From: Rhizobium sp. J15
GTDB lineage: Bacteria > Pseudomonadota > Alphaproteobacteria > Rhizobiales > Rhizobiaceae
Assembly (NCBI RefSeq): GCF_002531825.1
Contig: NZ_NWSX01000016.1
Span: 62,001 to 126,000, forward strand
Reading direction: 5' to 3'
DNA: 64,000 nucleotides
A program made the translations under genes and the position numbers. Under the pieces are notes generated by a model, which ran no database searches, was not told the origin of the DNA, and saw nothing but the letters and a program-made list of their open reading frames with translations. Shown here piece after piece: positions 26,345-34,677 of the stretch (the stretch's first letter is position 1; every line of letters starts with the position of its first letter).

Positions 26345-27778
26345 ATGACCATTTATCAAAATCTGATCGCCGGCGAATGGGTCGGCACGAACGCGACGAA
26401 GAACATCAACCCGTCGGATACGAACGAGGTCGTCGGCCTCTATGCCAGTGCCGATGCGCAGGATGTCGCCGATGCCATCGCCGCCGCGAAAGCTGCTTTC
26501 CCGGCCTGGTCGCGCTCGGGCATCTGGGAACGCCACGTCATCCTGAAGAAGGCCGGCGACGAGATCATGGCGCGCAAGGACGAGCTCGGCGCGCTGCTCG
26601 CCCGCGAGGAAGGCAAGACCCTGCCGGAAGCGACCGGCGAGGTCATCCGCGCTTCGCAGATCTTCGAATTCTTCGCAGGCGAAGCGCTGCGGCTGGCCGG
26701 CGAGGTCATCCCGTCGGTGCGCCCGAACATCGGCGTGGAGATCACCCGCGAGGGCCTCGGCGTCATCGGCATCATCACGCCGTGGAACTTCCCGATCGCC
26801 ATTCCGGCCTGGAAGATCGCGCCGGCGCTCGCCTATGGCAACACCATCGTCTTCAAGCCGGCCGAGCTGGTGCCCGCCTGTTCCTGGGCGATCGTCGATA
26901 TCCTGCATCGCGCAGGCCTGCCGAAGGGCGTTCTGAACCTCGTCATGGGCAAGGGCTCGGTCGTCGGCCAGGCCATGCTCGAAAGCCCCGACATTCACGG
27001 CATCACCTTCACCGGCTCCACCGGCACCGGCCGGCGGGTCGCGGCCGCCTCCATCGAGCATAACCGCAAGTTCCAGCTCGAAATGGGCGGCAAGAACCCG
27101 ATGGTCGTGCTCGACGACGCCGATCTTTCCGTCGCCGTCGAGGCTGCCGCCAATTCCGGCTTTTTCTCGACCGGCCAGCGCTGCACAGCATCGTCACGCC
27201 TGATCGTCACCGAAGGTATCCACGACAAGTTCGTCGCCGCATTGACCGAGAAGCTGAAGACGCTGGTCGTCGACAATGCGCTGAAGGCCGGCACCCATAT
27301 CGGTCCCGTCGTCGACGAGCGGCAGCTGAAGACCGATACCGACTATATCGAGATCGGCAAGAAGGAGGGCGCCAAGCTCGCCTTCGGCGGCGAGGTCATC
27401 TCCCGCGAAACGCCCGGCTTCTACCTGCAGCCGACGCTGTTTACCGAAGCGACCAACCAGATGCGTATCTCGCGCGAGGAAATCTTCGGACCTGTGGTCT
27501 CGGTGATCCGGGCGAAGGATTACGACGAAGCGCTTGCCATCGCCAACGACACGCCGTTCGGGCTTTCGGCCGGCATCGCCACCACCAGCCTGAAACATGC
27601 GACGCACTTCAAGCGCAATTCCGAGGCCGGCATGGTCATGGTCAACCTGCCGACGGCAGGCGTCGATTTCCACGTGCCGTTCGGCGGCCGCAAGGGTTCG
27701 TCCTACGGTCCGCGCGAGCAGGGCAAATACGCCGCCGAGTTCTACACAACCGTCAAGACGGCCTACACGCTGGCTTGA
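26345..27778 (+). CDS. 2-oxoglutarate semialdehyde dehydrogenase
   Basis: A 477-residue NAD(P)-dependent aldehyde dehydrogenase. WNFPIAIPAWKIAPAL and FTGSTGTGRR form the cofactor site, LEMGGKNP holds the general base Glu, and GQRCTASSRL holds catalytic Cys280. Several aldehyde dehydrogenases share these motifs, so substrate is inferred from position between gguC and arabonate dehydratase: it would oxidise 2-oxoglutarate semialdehyde to 2-oxoglutarate, the last step of the oxidative pentose route. Preceded by AGGAGG 68 bases after gguC. Confidence 0.85.
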   Translation: MTIYQNLIAGEWVGTNATKNINPSDTNEVVGLYASADAQDVADAIAAAKAAFPAWSRSGIWERHVILKKAGDEIMARKDELGALLAREEGKTLPEATGEVIRASQIFEFFAGEALRLAGEVIPSVRPNIGVEITREGLGVIGIITPWNFPIAIPAWKIAPALAYGNTIVFKPAELVPACSWAIVDILHRAGLPKGVLNLVMGKGSVVGQAMLESPDIHGITFTGSTGTGRRVAAASIEHNRKFQLEMGGKNPMVVLDDADLSVAVEAAANSGFFSTGQRCTASSRLIVTEGIHDKFVAALTEKLKTLVVDNALKAGTHIGPVVDERQLKTDTDYIEIGKKEGAKLAFGGEVISRETPGFYLQPTLFTEATNQMRISREEIFGPVVSVIRAKDYDEALAIANDTPFGLSAGIATTSLKHATHFKRNSEAGMVMVNLPTAGVDFHVPFGGRKGSSYGPREQGKYAAEFYTTVKTAYTLA

Positions 27779-27840
27779 GACGAAGCGAGATGACCCGGGC
27801 CGTACGAGGCGGTCCGGGGATATGCTGAAGGACAGAGATT

Positions 27841-29580
27841 ATGAAAAAGAAAGCGGAATGGCCGCGCAGGCTGAGGTCGCAGGAATGGTACGGCGGTACG
27901 AGCCGCGACGTGATTTATCATCGCGGCTGGCTTAAGAACCAGGGTTATCCGCACGACCTGTTCGATGGCCGGCCGGTGATCGGCATCCTGAACACCTGGT
28001 CGGATATGACCCCGTGCAACGGTCATCTCCGGGAACTCGCCGAGAAGGTGAAGGCGGGTGTCTGGGAAGCCGGCGGCTTCCCGCTCGAGGTGCCGGTGTT
28101 CTCGGCCTCCGAAAACACCTTCCGCCCGACCGCGATGATGTACCGCAACCTCGCCGCCCTTGCGGTCGAAGAAGCGATCCGCGGCCAGCCGATGGATGGC
28201 TGCGTGCTGCTCGTCGGCTGTGACAAGACCACGCCGTCGCTGCTGATGGGTGCCGCCTCCGTCGACCTGCCATCGATTGTCGTCACCGGCGGCCCGATGC
28301 TGAACGGCTATTTCCGTGGCGAGCGCGTCGGCTCCGGCACGCATCTGTGGAAATTCTCCGAAATGGTAAAGGCCGGCGAGATGACGCAGGCCGAATTCCT
28401 CGAGGCGGAAGCGTCGATGAGCCGTTCTTCGGGCACCTGCAACACCATGGGCACCGCCTCGACGATGGCGTCGATGGCCGAAGCGCTCGGCATGGCGCTG
28501 TCGGGCAATGCTGCGATCCCGGGCGTCGATTCCCGCCGCAAGGTCATGGCGCAGCTGACCGGCCGCCGCATCGTGCAGATGGTCAAGGACGATCTGAAGC
28601 CCTCCGACATCATGACGAAGCAGGCCTTCGAGAACGCCATCCGCACCAATGCGGCGATCGGCGGATCGACCAATGCCGTCATCCATCTTCTGGCTATCGC
28701 CGGCCGTGTCGGCATCGATCTGACGCTTGATGATTGGGACCGCTGCGGCCGCGACGTTCCCACAATCGTCAACCTGATGCCGTCGGGCAAGTACTTGATG
28801 GAAGAGTTCTTCTACGCCGGCGGCCTGCCTGTCGTGCTGAAGCGCCTCGGCGAGGCGGGCCTGCTGCACAAGGATGCGCTGACCGTCTCCGGCGAAACCG
28901 TCTGGGACGAGGTCAAGGAAGTCATCAACTGGAACGAGGATGTCATCCTGCCGGCTGAAAAGGCGCTGACGTCGTCCGGCGGCATCGTCGTGCTGCGCGG
29001 CAATCTCGCGCCGAAGGGCGCGGTGCTGAAGCCTTCGGCCGCTTCGCCGCATCTGCTGGTGCACCGGGGCAGGGCAGTCGTGTTCGAGGATATCGACGAC
29101 TACAAGGCCAAGATCAACGACGACAACCTCGACATCGACGAGACCTGCGTCATGGTCATGAAGAACTGCGGACCGAAGGGCTATCCCGGCATGGCCGAAG
29201 TCGGCAACATGGGTCTGCCGCCCAAGGTGCTGAAGAAGGGCATCCTCGACATGGTGCGCATTTCCGACGCCCGCATGTCCGGAACGGCCTACGGCACCGT
29301 CGTTCTGCACACTTCTCCGGAAGCCGCCGTCGGCGGACCGCTCGCGGTCGTCAAGAACGGCGACATGATCGAGCTCGACGTGCCGAACCGCCGCCTGCAT
29401 CTCGACATATCAGACGAGGAACTGGCGCGGCGTCTCGCCGAATGGCAGCCGAACCACGATCTGCCGACATCGGGCTACGCCTTCCTGCACCAGCAGCATG
29501 TCGAAGGCGCCGACACCGGCGCCGACCTCGACTTCCTCAAGGGATGTCGCGGAAACGCTGTCGGCAAGGACAGCCACTGA
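27841..29580 (+). CDS. araC: L-arabonate dehydratase (IlvD/Edd family)
   Basis: A 579-residue iron-sulfur dehydratase. Cysteines that ligate the cluster are in MTPCNGH, VGCDKTTP and SSGTCNTMG; the C-terminal swivelling domain has ISDARMSGTAYG with the active-site Ser. Length and the GGTSRDVIYHRGW-type start match pentonate dehydratases rather than IlvD of branched-chain synthesis. With gguC and the aldehyde dehydrogenase it converts L-arabonate to 2-oxoglutarate. Arabinose dehydrogenase and lactonase are not nearby. The araC symbol here is the pathway name, unrelated to the E. coli regulator. Confidence 0.85.
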   Translation: MKKKAEWPRRLRSQEWYGGTSRDVIYHRGWLKNQGYPHDLFDGRPVIGILNTWSDMTPCNGHLRELAEKVKAGVWEAGGFPLEVPVFSASENTFRPTAMMYRNLAALAVEEAIRGQPMDGCVLLVGCDKTTPSLLMGAASVDLPSIVVTGGPMLNGYFRGERVGSGTHLWKFSEMVKAGEMTQAEFLEAEASMSRSSGTCNTMGTASTMASMAEALGMALSGNAAIPGVDSRRKVMAQLTGRRIVQMVKDDLKPSDIMTKQAFENAIRTNAAIGGSTNAVIHLLAIAGRVGIDLTLDDWDRCGRDVPTIVNLMPSGKYLMEEFFYAGGLPVVLKRLGEAGLLHKDALTVSGETVWDEVKEVINWNEDVILPAEKALTSSGGIVVLRGNLAPKGAVLKPSAASPHLLVHRGRAVVFEDIDDYKAKINDDNLDIDETCVMVMKNCGPKGYPGMAEVGNMGLPPKVLKKGILDMVRISDARMSGTAYGTVVLHTSPEAAVGGPLAVVKNGDMIELDVPNRRLHLDISDEELARRLAEWQPNHDLPTSGYAFLHQQHVEGADTGADLDFLKGCRGNAVGKDSH

Positions 29581-29611
29581 GCTTGAACGCATCCGAGATT
29601 GGGATCGTTGA

Positions 29612-29637
29612 AAAGGCGGGGTGAGAGCCCCGCCTTT
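29612..29637 (+). terminator. Terminator of the chvE-gguABC-araC operon
   Basis: AAAGGCGGGG and CCCCGCCTTT form a perfect 10-bp stem around TGAGAG, with T residues at the 3' side of the stem. It lies 32 bases after the stop of the dehydratase. Confidence 0.85.
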
Positions 29638-29665
29638 GGCTGTTTGCGAAGCGCGAAGCTATTCC

Positions 29666-29768
29666 TTAAAGCGCGTCGCGATCTTTCAGATTCGCTCCTT
29701 GCGCTTCAGGTTTTGTTTGCATGTCGTTGCCGCAAAACCGCTGCACACTTTTGCGCGACATGCGTTAG
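29666..29768 (-). repeat. Dispersed ~105-bp repeat, copy 1
   Basis: The reverse complement of this segment aligns over its whole length with 34518-34624, including the internal stretches GCGCAAAAGTGTGC and GGAGCGAATCTGAAAGATC. The ends (TTAAAGCGCGTCGCG and CGCGACATGCGTTAG on the plus strand) are imperfect inverted repeats of each other. No coding capacity. Confidence 0.85.
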
Positions 29769-29836
29769 TCATGCTCGCGGGCGCGAGAGTACGTGCTGCG
29801 AGAGCGTGCGAGGGACGGAGAAGCTGCGGCAAATCT

Positions 29837-29856
29837 CTTCTCCCCTCGGGGAGAAG
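29837..29856. repeat. Short perfect palindrome
   Basis: CTTCTCCCC-TC-GGGGAGAAG, 9-bp arms, between the arabinose operon and the convergent transglutaminase gene. It lacks a T run on either side and resembles short palindromic units found between rhizobial genes. Confidence 0.55.
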
Positions 29857-29892
29857 GGGAAACGAGAGGCCGCGTTCTGTCCTTCGGAGCCC

Positions 29893-30717
29893 TCAGCTCT
29901 GGCTCTGGCTTTGCATCTGGCCGCCATCCTCCACCTTGACGGTGACCGACAGGGTTTCGCCCGGCGTGCCGATACGCATGCCTGAAATCGGCGCGGCGTC
30001 GCGGTAGCAGAGGCCGGAGGCGGTCCTGACGTAGCGGGCATCCGGGCAGATCTCGTTGGCCGGATCGAAGCCGACCCAGCCGAGGCCGGGAATATGCGCC
30101 TCGGCCCAGGCATGGGTCGCCGCCTGTTCGACCTTTTCTTCCATCATCAGATAACCGGAGACATATCGCGCCGGCACCTGCAGAGCACGGGCGGCGGCAA
30201 CGAAGACATGCGCATGGTCCTGGCAGACGCCGCTCTTCTTCTCCAGCGCCTGTTCCGCCGTCGTCGCCGTATCGCTGGTTCCCGGTTTGTAATCGACCGC
30301 CTCGTGGATGGCGGCCATCAGCGCATGCATGCGGGCGAGTTCGTTATCGCCGTCGACGCCCTTGATCAGTTCCTTCACCAGCTTGCCGCTCTTGGTCAGC
30401 GGCGTCTCGCGCAGGAAAAGCCAGAGCGGGCAGAAGCCGGTATGCGGGCCGATGACGCCGTTGAGATCTTCCGTTTCGACCTCGCCCTCGGCGAGAATGC
30501 GCGTCGTCTGCTGTTCGCCTTCCAGCGAGACCAGATTGACGTGGTTGCCGTACTGATCGTCATATTCCACTTCGGGGGTGGCGCCCTCGACCTTCAGCGA
30601 CCAGCCGAGCACCTTCTGGCCTGGCGTCGTCGGCGGCGTCAGCCGCAGCCGCTGCAGGGAGAATTTCGACGGCTCGTCGTAGCGGTATTCGGTGAGGTGG
30701 CTGATTTTCAGTCTCAT
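29893..30717 (-). CDS. Transglutaminase-like cysteine protease family protein
   Basis: A 274-residue protein. An N-terminal beta-rich region (MRLKISHLTEYRYDEPS) precedes the transglutaminase core with catalytic KSGVCQDHAHVFVAAAR (Cys), YLMMEEKVEQAATHAWAEAHI (His) and WVGFDPAN (Asp). These enzymes hydrolyse or form amide bonds. It is the last gene of a three-gene operon with alpha-E and ATP-grasp proteins, 12 bases after the alpha-E stop. That set is predicted to make and process a peptide-like modification; the substrate is unknown. Confidence 0.88.
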   Translation of the reverse strand: MRLKISHLTEYRYDEPSKFSLQRLRLTPPTTPGQKVLGWSLKVEGATPEVEYDDQYGNHVNLVSLEGEQQTTRILAEGEVETEDLNGVIGPHTGFCPLWLFLRETPLTKSGKLVKELIKGVDGDNELARMHALMAAIHEAVDYKPGTSDTATTAEQALEKKSGVCQDHAHVFVAAARALQVPARYVSGYLMMEEKVEQAATHAWAEAHIPGLGWVGFDPANEICPDARYVRTASGLCYRDAAPISGMRIGTPGETLSVTVKVEDGGQMQSQSQS

Positions 30718-30729
30718 ATTCTGATCCGC

Positions 30730-31671
30730 TTAAACGTAGAACCGGTAGCCGTCGGAAATTTCCATGCCGAGCTGGTTGTTGCGCGAGACGAAATCCTCCA
30801 GGAATTCGTGCAGGCCCTGATCCATGATGTCGCGGATCGCCCGCGTCTGCAGCGTGGTGCGGATCGCATCGGCGGTATCGTGGGCCGGAAGCCGCTCCTC
30901 GTAATCCTGGGCGAGATAGCCGAGATTGCTGACGATCTTCTCGTAGCAATAGGCAAGCGAGCGCGGCATCTGCACATTGAGGGTGAGGAAGTCGGCGATA
31001 TTCATCGCCCGGTATTCGCCGTCATAGGCCCAGCTATAGGCGCGGTGTGCGGAGACCGAGCGCAGGATCGATTCCCACTGCACATTGTCGAGCGAGGAGC
31101 CGACGGCCGAGACGGAGGGCAGCAGCACGTAATATTTCACATCGAGGATGCGGCTCGTATTGTCGGCCCGCTCGATGAAAGTGCCGATGCGGGCGAAGTT
31201 ATAGAGCTCGTTGCGCAGCGTCGAACCATGGAAGGCGCCGCGGATGAGGCCGGCGCGGCGCTTGATGACATCGATCACCTCGGGCAGGTCGGCGGCCTTC
31301 ACCCGCTTTTCGAGCAGCGATTTCAGCTCGATCCAGCATTCGTTGGTCGCCTCCCAGGTCTCCCGCGTCAGCGCGGTGCGGACCATGCGGGCATTGTTGC
31401 GGCCGGAGTCGATGCAGGACATGACGCTCGACGGATTGGAGCGATCGCGCAGGAGATAGTCGATCGCATCGGCATTGGTGAGCTTCGCGTGGCCCTCGTC
31501 ATAGGCCTCGCGCACGCCGGCGCTTTGCAGCACGCCGTCCCAGTTGTCGTCACCGGCGCTGCTGCGGGTCAGCGACATGCGCAGACCGGCATCGACCAGG
31601 CGGGCAATATTTTCGGCACGCTCGATGTAACGGAACATCCAGTAGAGGCCGTTTGCAGTTCTTCCGAGCAT
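30730..31671 (-). CDS. Alpha-E domain protein
   Basis: A 313-residue all-helical protein beginning [28 protein letters not shown], the signature start of the alpha-E family, with RADNTSRILDVKYY further on. The family occurs almost only beside circularly permuted ATP-grasp and transglutaminase genes, exactly as here. The start overlaps the ATP-grasp stop (ATGA). Biochemical function unknown. Confidence 0.9.
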   Translation of the reverse strand: MLGRTANGLYWMFRYIERAENIARLVDAGLRMSLTRSSAGDDNWDGVLQSAGVREAYDEGHAKLTNADAIDYLLRDRSNPSSVMSCIDSGRNNARMVRTALTRETWEATNECWIELKSLLEKRVKAADLPEVIDVIKRRAGLIRGAFHGSTLRNELYNFARIGTFIERADNTSRILDVKYYVLLPSVSAVGSSLDNVQWESILRSVSAHRAYSWAYDGEYRAMNIADFLTLNVQMPRSLAYCYEKIVSNLGYLAQDYEERLPAHDTADAIRTTLQTRAIRDIMDQGLHEFLEDFVSRNNQLGMEISDGYRFYV

Positions 31672-33080
31672 CAGTCCTCCAATACCCAGGTGTCTTTGGT
31701 GCCGCCGCCCTGGCTGGAATTGACGACCAGCGAGCCCTGCTTCAGGGCGACGCGGGTGAGCCCGCCCGGAATGATCTGAACCTTGTCTGATACGAGCACA
31801 TAGGGGCGAAGGTCGACATGGCGCGGCGCAATCCCCTTGTTGACGAGGATCGGCACGGTGGAGAGCGACAGCGTCGGCTGGGCGATATAATTGTTCGGCT
31901 TGGCCTTCAGCTTCTCGGCGAAATCGGCGCGCTCCTTCTTCGACGCCGTCGGTCCCACAAGCATGCCGTAGCCGCCTGAGCCGTGCACTTCCTTGACGAC
32001 CAGCTCTTCCAGGTGCTCCAGCACGTATTTCAGGCTGGAGGCTTCCGAGCAGCGCCAGGTCGGCACGTTTTCGAGCAGCGCCTTGCGGCCGGTATAGAAT
32101 TCGACGATCTCGGGCATGTAGGAATAGATCGCCTTGTCGTCTGAGATGCCGGTGCCCGGCGCATTGGCGATGGTGATGTTGCCGGAGCGGTAGACGTCCA
32201 TGATCCCGGGAATGCCGAGGGCGGAATCGGCCCGGAAGGTCAGGGGATCGAGGAAGTCGTCGTCGACGCGGCGGTAGAGCACATCGATCGCCTCGTAACC
32301 GCGGGTCGTGCGCATCTTCACCTTGCCGTCGATGACACGCAGATCCGAGCCTTCGACCAGCTCGACGCCCATCATGTCGGCGAGGAAGGAATGCTCGTAA
32401 TAGGCGGAATTGTAGATGCCGGGTGTCAGCACCGCCACGCGCGGCTTGCCGGTGCAGCCCGGAGGGGCGAGCGAGGCGAGGCTCTGGCGCAGGAGATAGG
32501 GATAATCCTCGACGCGCTGCACCTTGTTCTCATGGAAGAGTTCCGGGAACATCTGCATCATGGTTTCCCGGTTTTCCAGCATGTAGCTGACGCCGGAAGG
32601 CGTGCGGGCATTGTCCTCCAGCACGTAGAACTGGTCCTCGCCGGTGCGCACAATGTCGGTGCCGACGATATGGGTATAGACGCCGCCGGGCGGGCGGAAG
32701 CCGATCATCTCGGAGAGGAAGGCGACGTTGTTTTCGATCAGTTCGCGCGGAACGCGGCCGGCGCGGATGATCTCCTGCTTATGATAGATATCGTCCAGGA
32801 AGGCGTTGAGCGCGATCACCCGCTGCTCGATGCCCTGGGCGAGCTTGCGCCATTCGCGGGCCGAGATGATGCGGGGAATGATGTCGAAGGGGATGAGTTT
32901 TTCGGAACTGTCGGCGTGGCCGTAGACCGCGAAGGTGATGCCGGTCTTCCGGAAGATGTTTTCCGCATCGCGGGACTTGGCAATCAGATGCGCCCGATCT
33001 TGGCTGTTGTACCACTCGAAGTATTTTTCATAAGGCGGACGAGGACTCTCGTCCCCGGTAATCATTTCATCAAATGCCAA
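31671..33080 (-). CDS. Circularly permuted type 2 ATP-grasp protein
   Basis: About 469 residues. Conserved blocks include [70 protein letters not shown] and [17 protein letters not shown], as in the DUF404/DUF407 group. ATP-grasp ligases activate a carboxylate as acyl phosphate and join it to an amine. I place the start at TTG 33080 ([11 protein letters not shown]), 8 bases after GGGGAG; an in-frame ATG at 33140 has no ribosome site. First gene of the operon with alpha-E and transglutaminase. No Anbu proteasome-like gene, a common partner, is adjacent. Confidence 0.88.
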   Translation of the reverse strand: MAFDEMITGDESPRPPYEKYFEWYNSQDRAHLIAKSRDAENIFRKTGITFAVYGHADSSEKLIPFDIIPRIISAREWRKLAQGIEQRVIALNAFLDDIYHKQEIIRAGRVPRELIENNVAFLSEMIGFRPPGGVYTHIVGTDIVRTGEDQFYVLEDNARTPSGVSYMLENRETMMQMFPELFHENKVQRVEDYPYLLRQSLASLAPPGCTGKPRVAVLTPGIYNSAYYEHSFLADMMGVELVEGSDLRVIDGKVKMRTTRGYEAIDVLYRRVDDDFLDPLTFRADSALGIPGIMDVYRSGNITIANAPGTGISDDKAIYSYMPEIVEFYTGRKALLENVPTWRCSEASSLKYVLEHLEELVVKEVHGSGGYGMLVGPTASKKERADFAEKLKAKPNNYIAQPTLSLSTVPILVNKGIAPRHVDLRPYVLVSDKVQIIPGGLTRVALKQGSLVVNSSQGGGTKDTWVLED

Positions 33081-33311
33081 AGGTGCGGCTCCCCTTTTTT
33101 GTTCATTTGAATACAACGCAAATTGCAATGCAAGAACCATGCGCAGTTCGAGGAAAAGATTTTGCGGTGCGGGAAAGATGGGAGTTTTCGGGTGTTTGAG
33201 GCAGGGGTGGCCGGAATGGTGGACGGTTGCTCTGTAAAAACTGCGTAAAATCTGAGCAGATGATGGTTTTTCGTTCGGCCGATATGAGGAGGCGCGGCCT
33301 TTCCGCTTGCT

Positions 33312-33450
33312 CCCTCATTCCTGTGCCTGTCACAGGAATCCAGCCACGGCGCGTCTGCGCCGTGAACGACTCCATAGGCAGTTGAAGAGAGTCTCTCGCG
33401 CCCAAGGACTTGGGCGCGCTGGATCCCTGTGACGAGCACAGGGATGAGGG
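33312..33450. repeat. 139-bp structured palindromic repeat
   Basis: Within the 538-base gap 33081-33618, the 33-base arm 33312-33344 is complementary to 33418-33450 at 29 of 33 positions. Inside are two further perfect hairpins: CACGGCGC/GCGCCGTG (about 33345-33364) and CGCGCCCAA/TTGGGCGCG (33397-33418). The whole would fold as a cloverleaf-like structure. It resembles composite palindromic elements of rhizobia; I see no gene in the rest of the gap. Confidence 0.75.
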
Positions 33451-33618
33451 TGGGTGGGGATACGCCGGGACCCCTCCGGCCCGTATGTCCAGGGTTGAGG
33501 TGCGACGGTTGTCCCCAACCATCAACGAAATTTCAAATAAGCATCAACGCTTCGCCTTTGACCGCGGCCATCGGCTGCGGCTATCAGCACGGCGATCTCT
33601 TTTTGCCCGAGCCGCCCC

Positions 33619-34521
33619 ATGTCCCTCGACCGCTTTGCCCCCGCCGTCTTCGTTTTCCTCTGGTCCACGGGCTGGGTGGTGGCGAAATATGCCGCGCTGC
33701 ATTCCGAGCCCTTCACCTTTCTTTCGATAAGGTACGCGCTGTCGGCCCTGGCGTTCCTGGCGCTCTGCCTGGTGATGCGGGCGCAATGGCCGAAGAGCCG
33801 GGCCACGTGGCTGCGCGCCATCTATTCCGGCTTCTTCCTGCACGGCTTCTATCTCGGCGGGCTCTGGTGGGCGATCGCCAATGGCGTGCCGGCCGGCATA
33901 TCGGGCATCATCGCGGCGCTGCAGCCGCTGCTGACGGCGATGGCGGCTCCCTTCCTTGTCGGCGAGCGCTTGCAGAAGAGCCAGCAGTTCGGCCTCGGCC
34001 TCGGTTTCATCGGCATCGCCATCGCGATTTCGCCGAAACTCCTCGATCCGGCGACATCAGATCTCAGCCATGCGGCGGTGCCGCTGGCGATCAACCTCAT
34101 CGCCATGGGCTCCGTCACCTACGGCACGCTCTACCAGAAGAAACACCTGCAATCCGGCGACCTCAGGAGCATCGCGACGCTGCAATATGTCGGCGCGCTG
34201 ATCCTGACCCTGCCGCTGTCGCTGATCTTCGAGCAGCAGCATTTCGATGGTTCCGCGCAGGCCTACGGCGCGCTCATATGGTCGGTCTTCGGCCTGTCGA
34301 TGGGCGGCGTCGGGCTGCTGCTCTATTTGATCCGCCGGGGGCAGGTCTCGCGCGCCGCTTCGCTTATCTATCTGATGCCGCCGGCCGTCGCGCTGGAAGC
34401 CTTCATCGCCTTCGGGGAGCCGCTGACCCTGCCGTTGATTTTGGGCACGGTGGTCGTCGTGACCGGCGTCTATCTGACGAACCGCAGGGCGGCCGAGCGG
34501 CGGACGCCGGCTGAGGCCTAA
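33619..34521 (+). CDS. EamA/DMT-family inner-membrane exporter
   Basis: A 300-residue protein with ten predicted hydrophobic segments in two repeats of five, the drug/metabolite transporter pattern. FVFLWSTGWVVAKYA at the start, GIIAALQPLLTAMAAPFLVGERL at the end of the first half, and LIYLMPPAVALEAFIAFGE in the second are typical EamA sequences. Members export amino acids, metabolites or toxic compounds; substrate unknown. Its TAA stop lies within the first bases of repeat copy 2. Confidence 0.88.
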   Translation: MSLDRFAPAVFVFLWSTGWVVAKYAALHSEPFTFLSIRYALSALAFLALCLVMRAQWPKSRATWLRAIYSGFFLHGFYLGGLWWAIANGVPAGISGIIAALQPLLTAMAAPFLVGERLQKSQQFGLGLGFIGIAIAISPKLLDPATSDLSHAAVPLAINLIAMGSVTYGTLYQKKHLQSGDLRSIATLQYVGALILTLPLSLIFEQQHFDGSAQAYGALIWSVFGLSMGGVGLLLYLIRRGQVSRAASLIYLMPPAVALEAFIAFGEPLTLPLILGTVVVVTGVYLTNRRAAERRTPAEA

Positions 34522-34624
34522 AGCGTGTCGCGCAAAAGTGTGCGCGGTTTTGCGATAACGACACGCGAGAAAACAAAGACCTAAAGCACGGGGAGCGAAT
34601 CTGAAAGATCGCGACGTGCTTTAG
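34518..34624 (+). repeat. Dispersed ~105-bp repeat, copy 2
   Basis: Inverted relative to copy 1 at 29666-29768. Terminal inverted repeats are CTAAAGCGTGTCGCG and CGCGACGTGCTTTAG (13 of 15 complementary). The first bases provide the stop codon of the EamA gene, so insertion or expansion of the element may have set the present C-terminus. Confidence 0.85.
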
Positions 34625-34629
34625 ACAGC

Positions 34630-34655
34630 AAAAAGGCCGGGTTTCCCCGGCCTTT
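34630..34655 (-). terminator. Terminator of the DEAD-box helicase gene
   Basis: On the minus strand AAAGGCCGGGG-AAA-CCCGGCCTTTTT forms a stem of about 9 bp followed by T residues, 22 bases after the helicase stop. Confidence 0.85.
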
Positions 34656-34677
34656 CCACATTTCAGTCGATCGATGA

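Noticed and set aside
27763-29400. A 545-codon minus-strand frame opposite arabonate dehydratase
   Set aside because: Low-complexity His/Asp/Arg composition and no start signal; the sense gene has all cluster cysteines.
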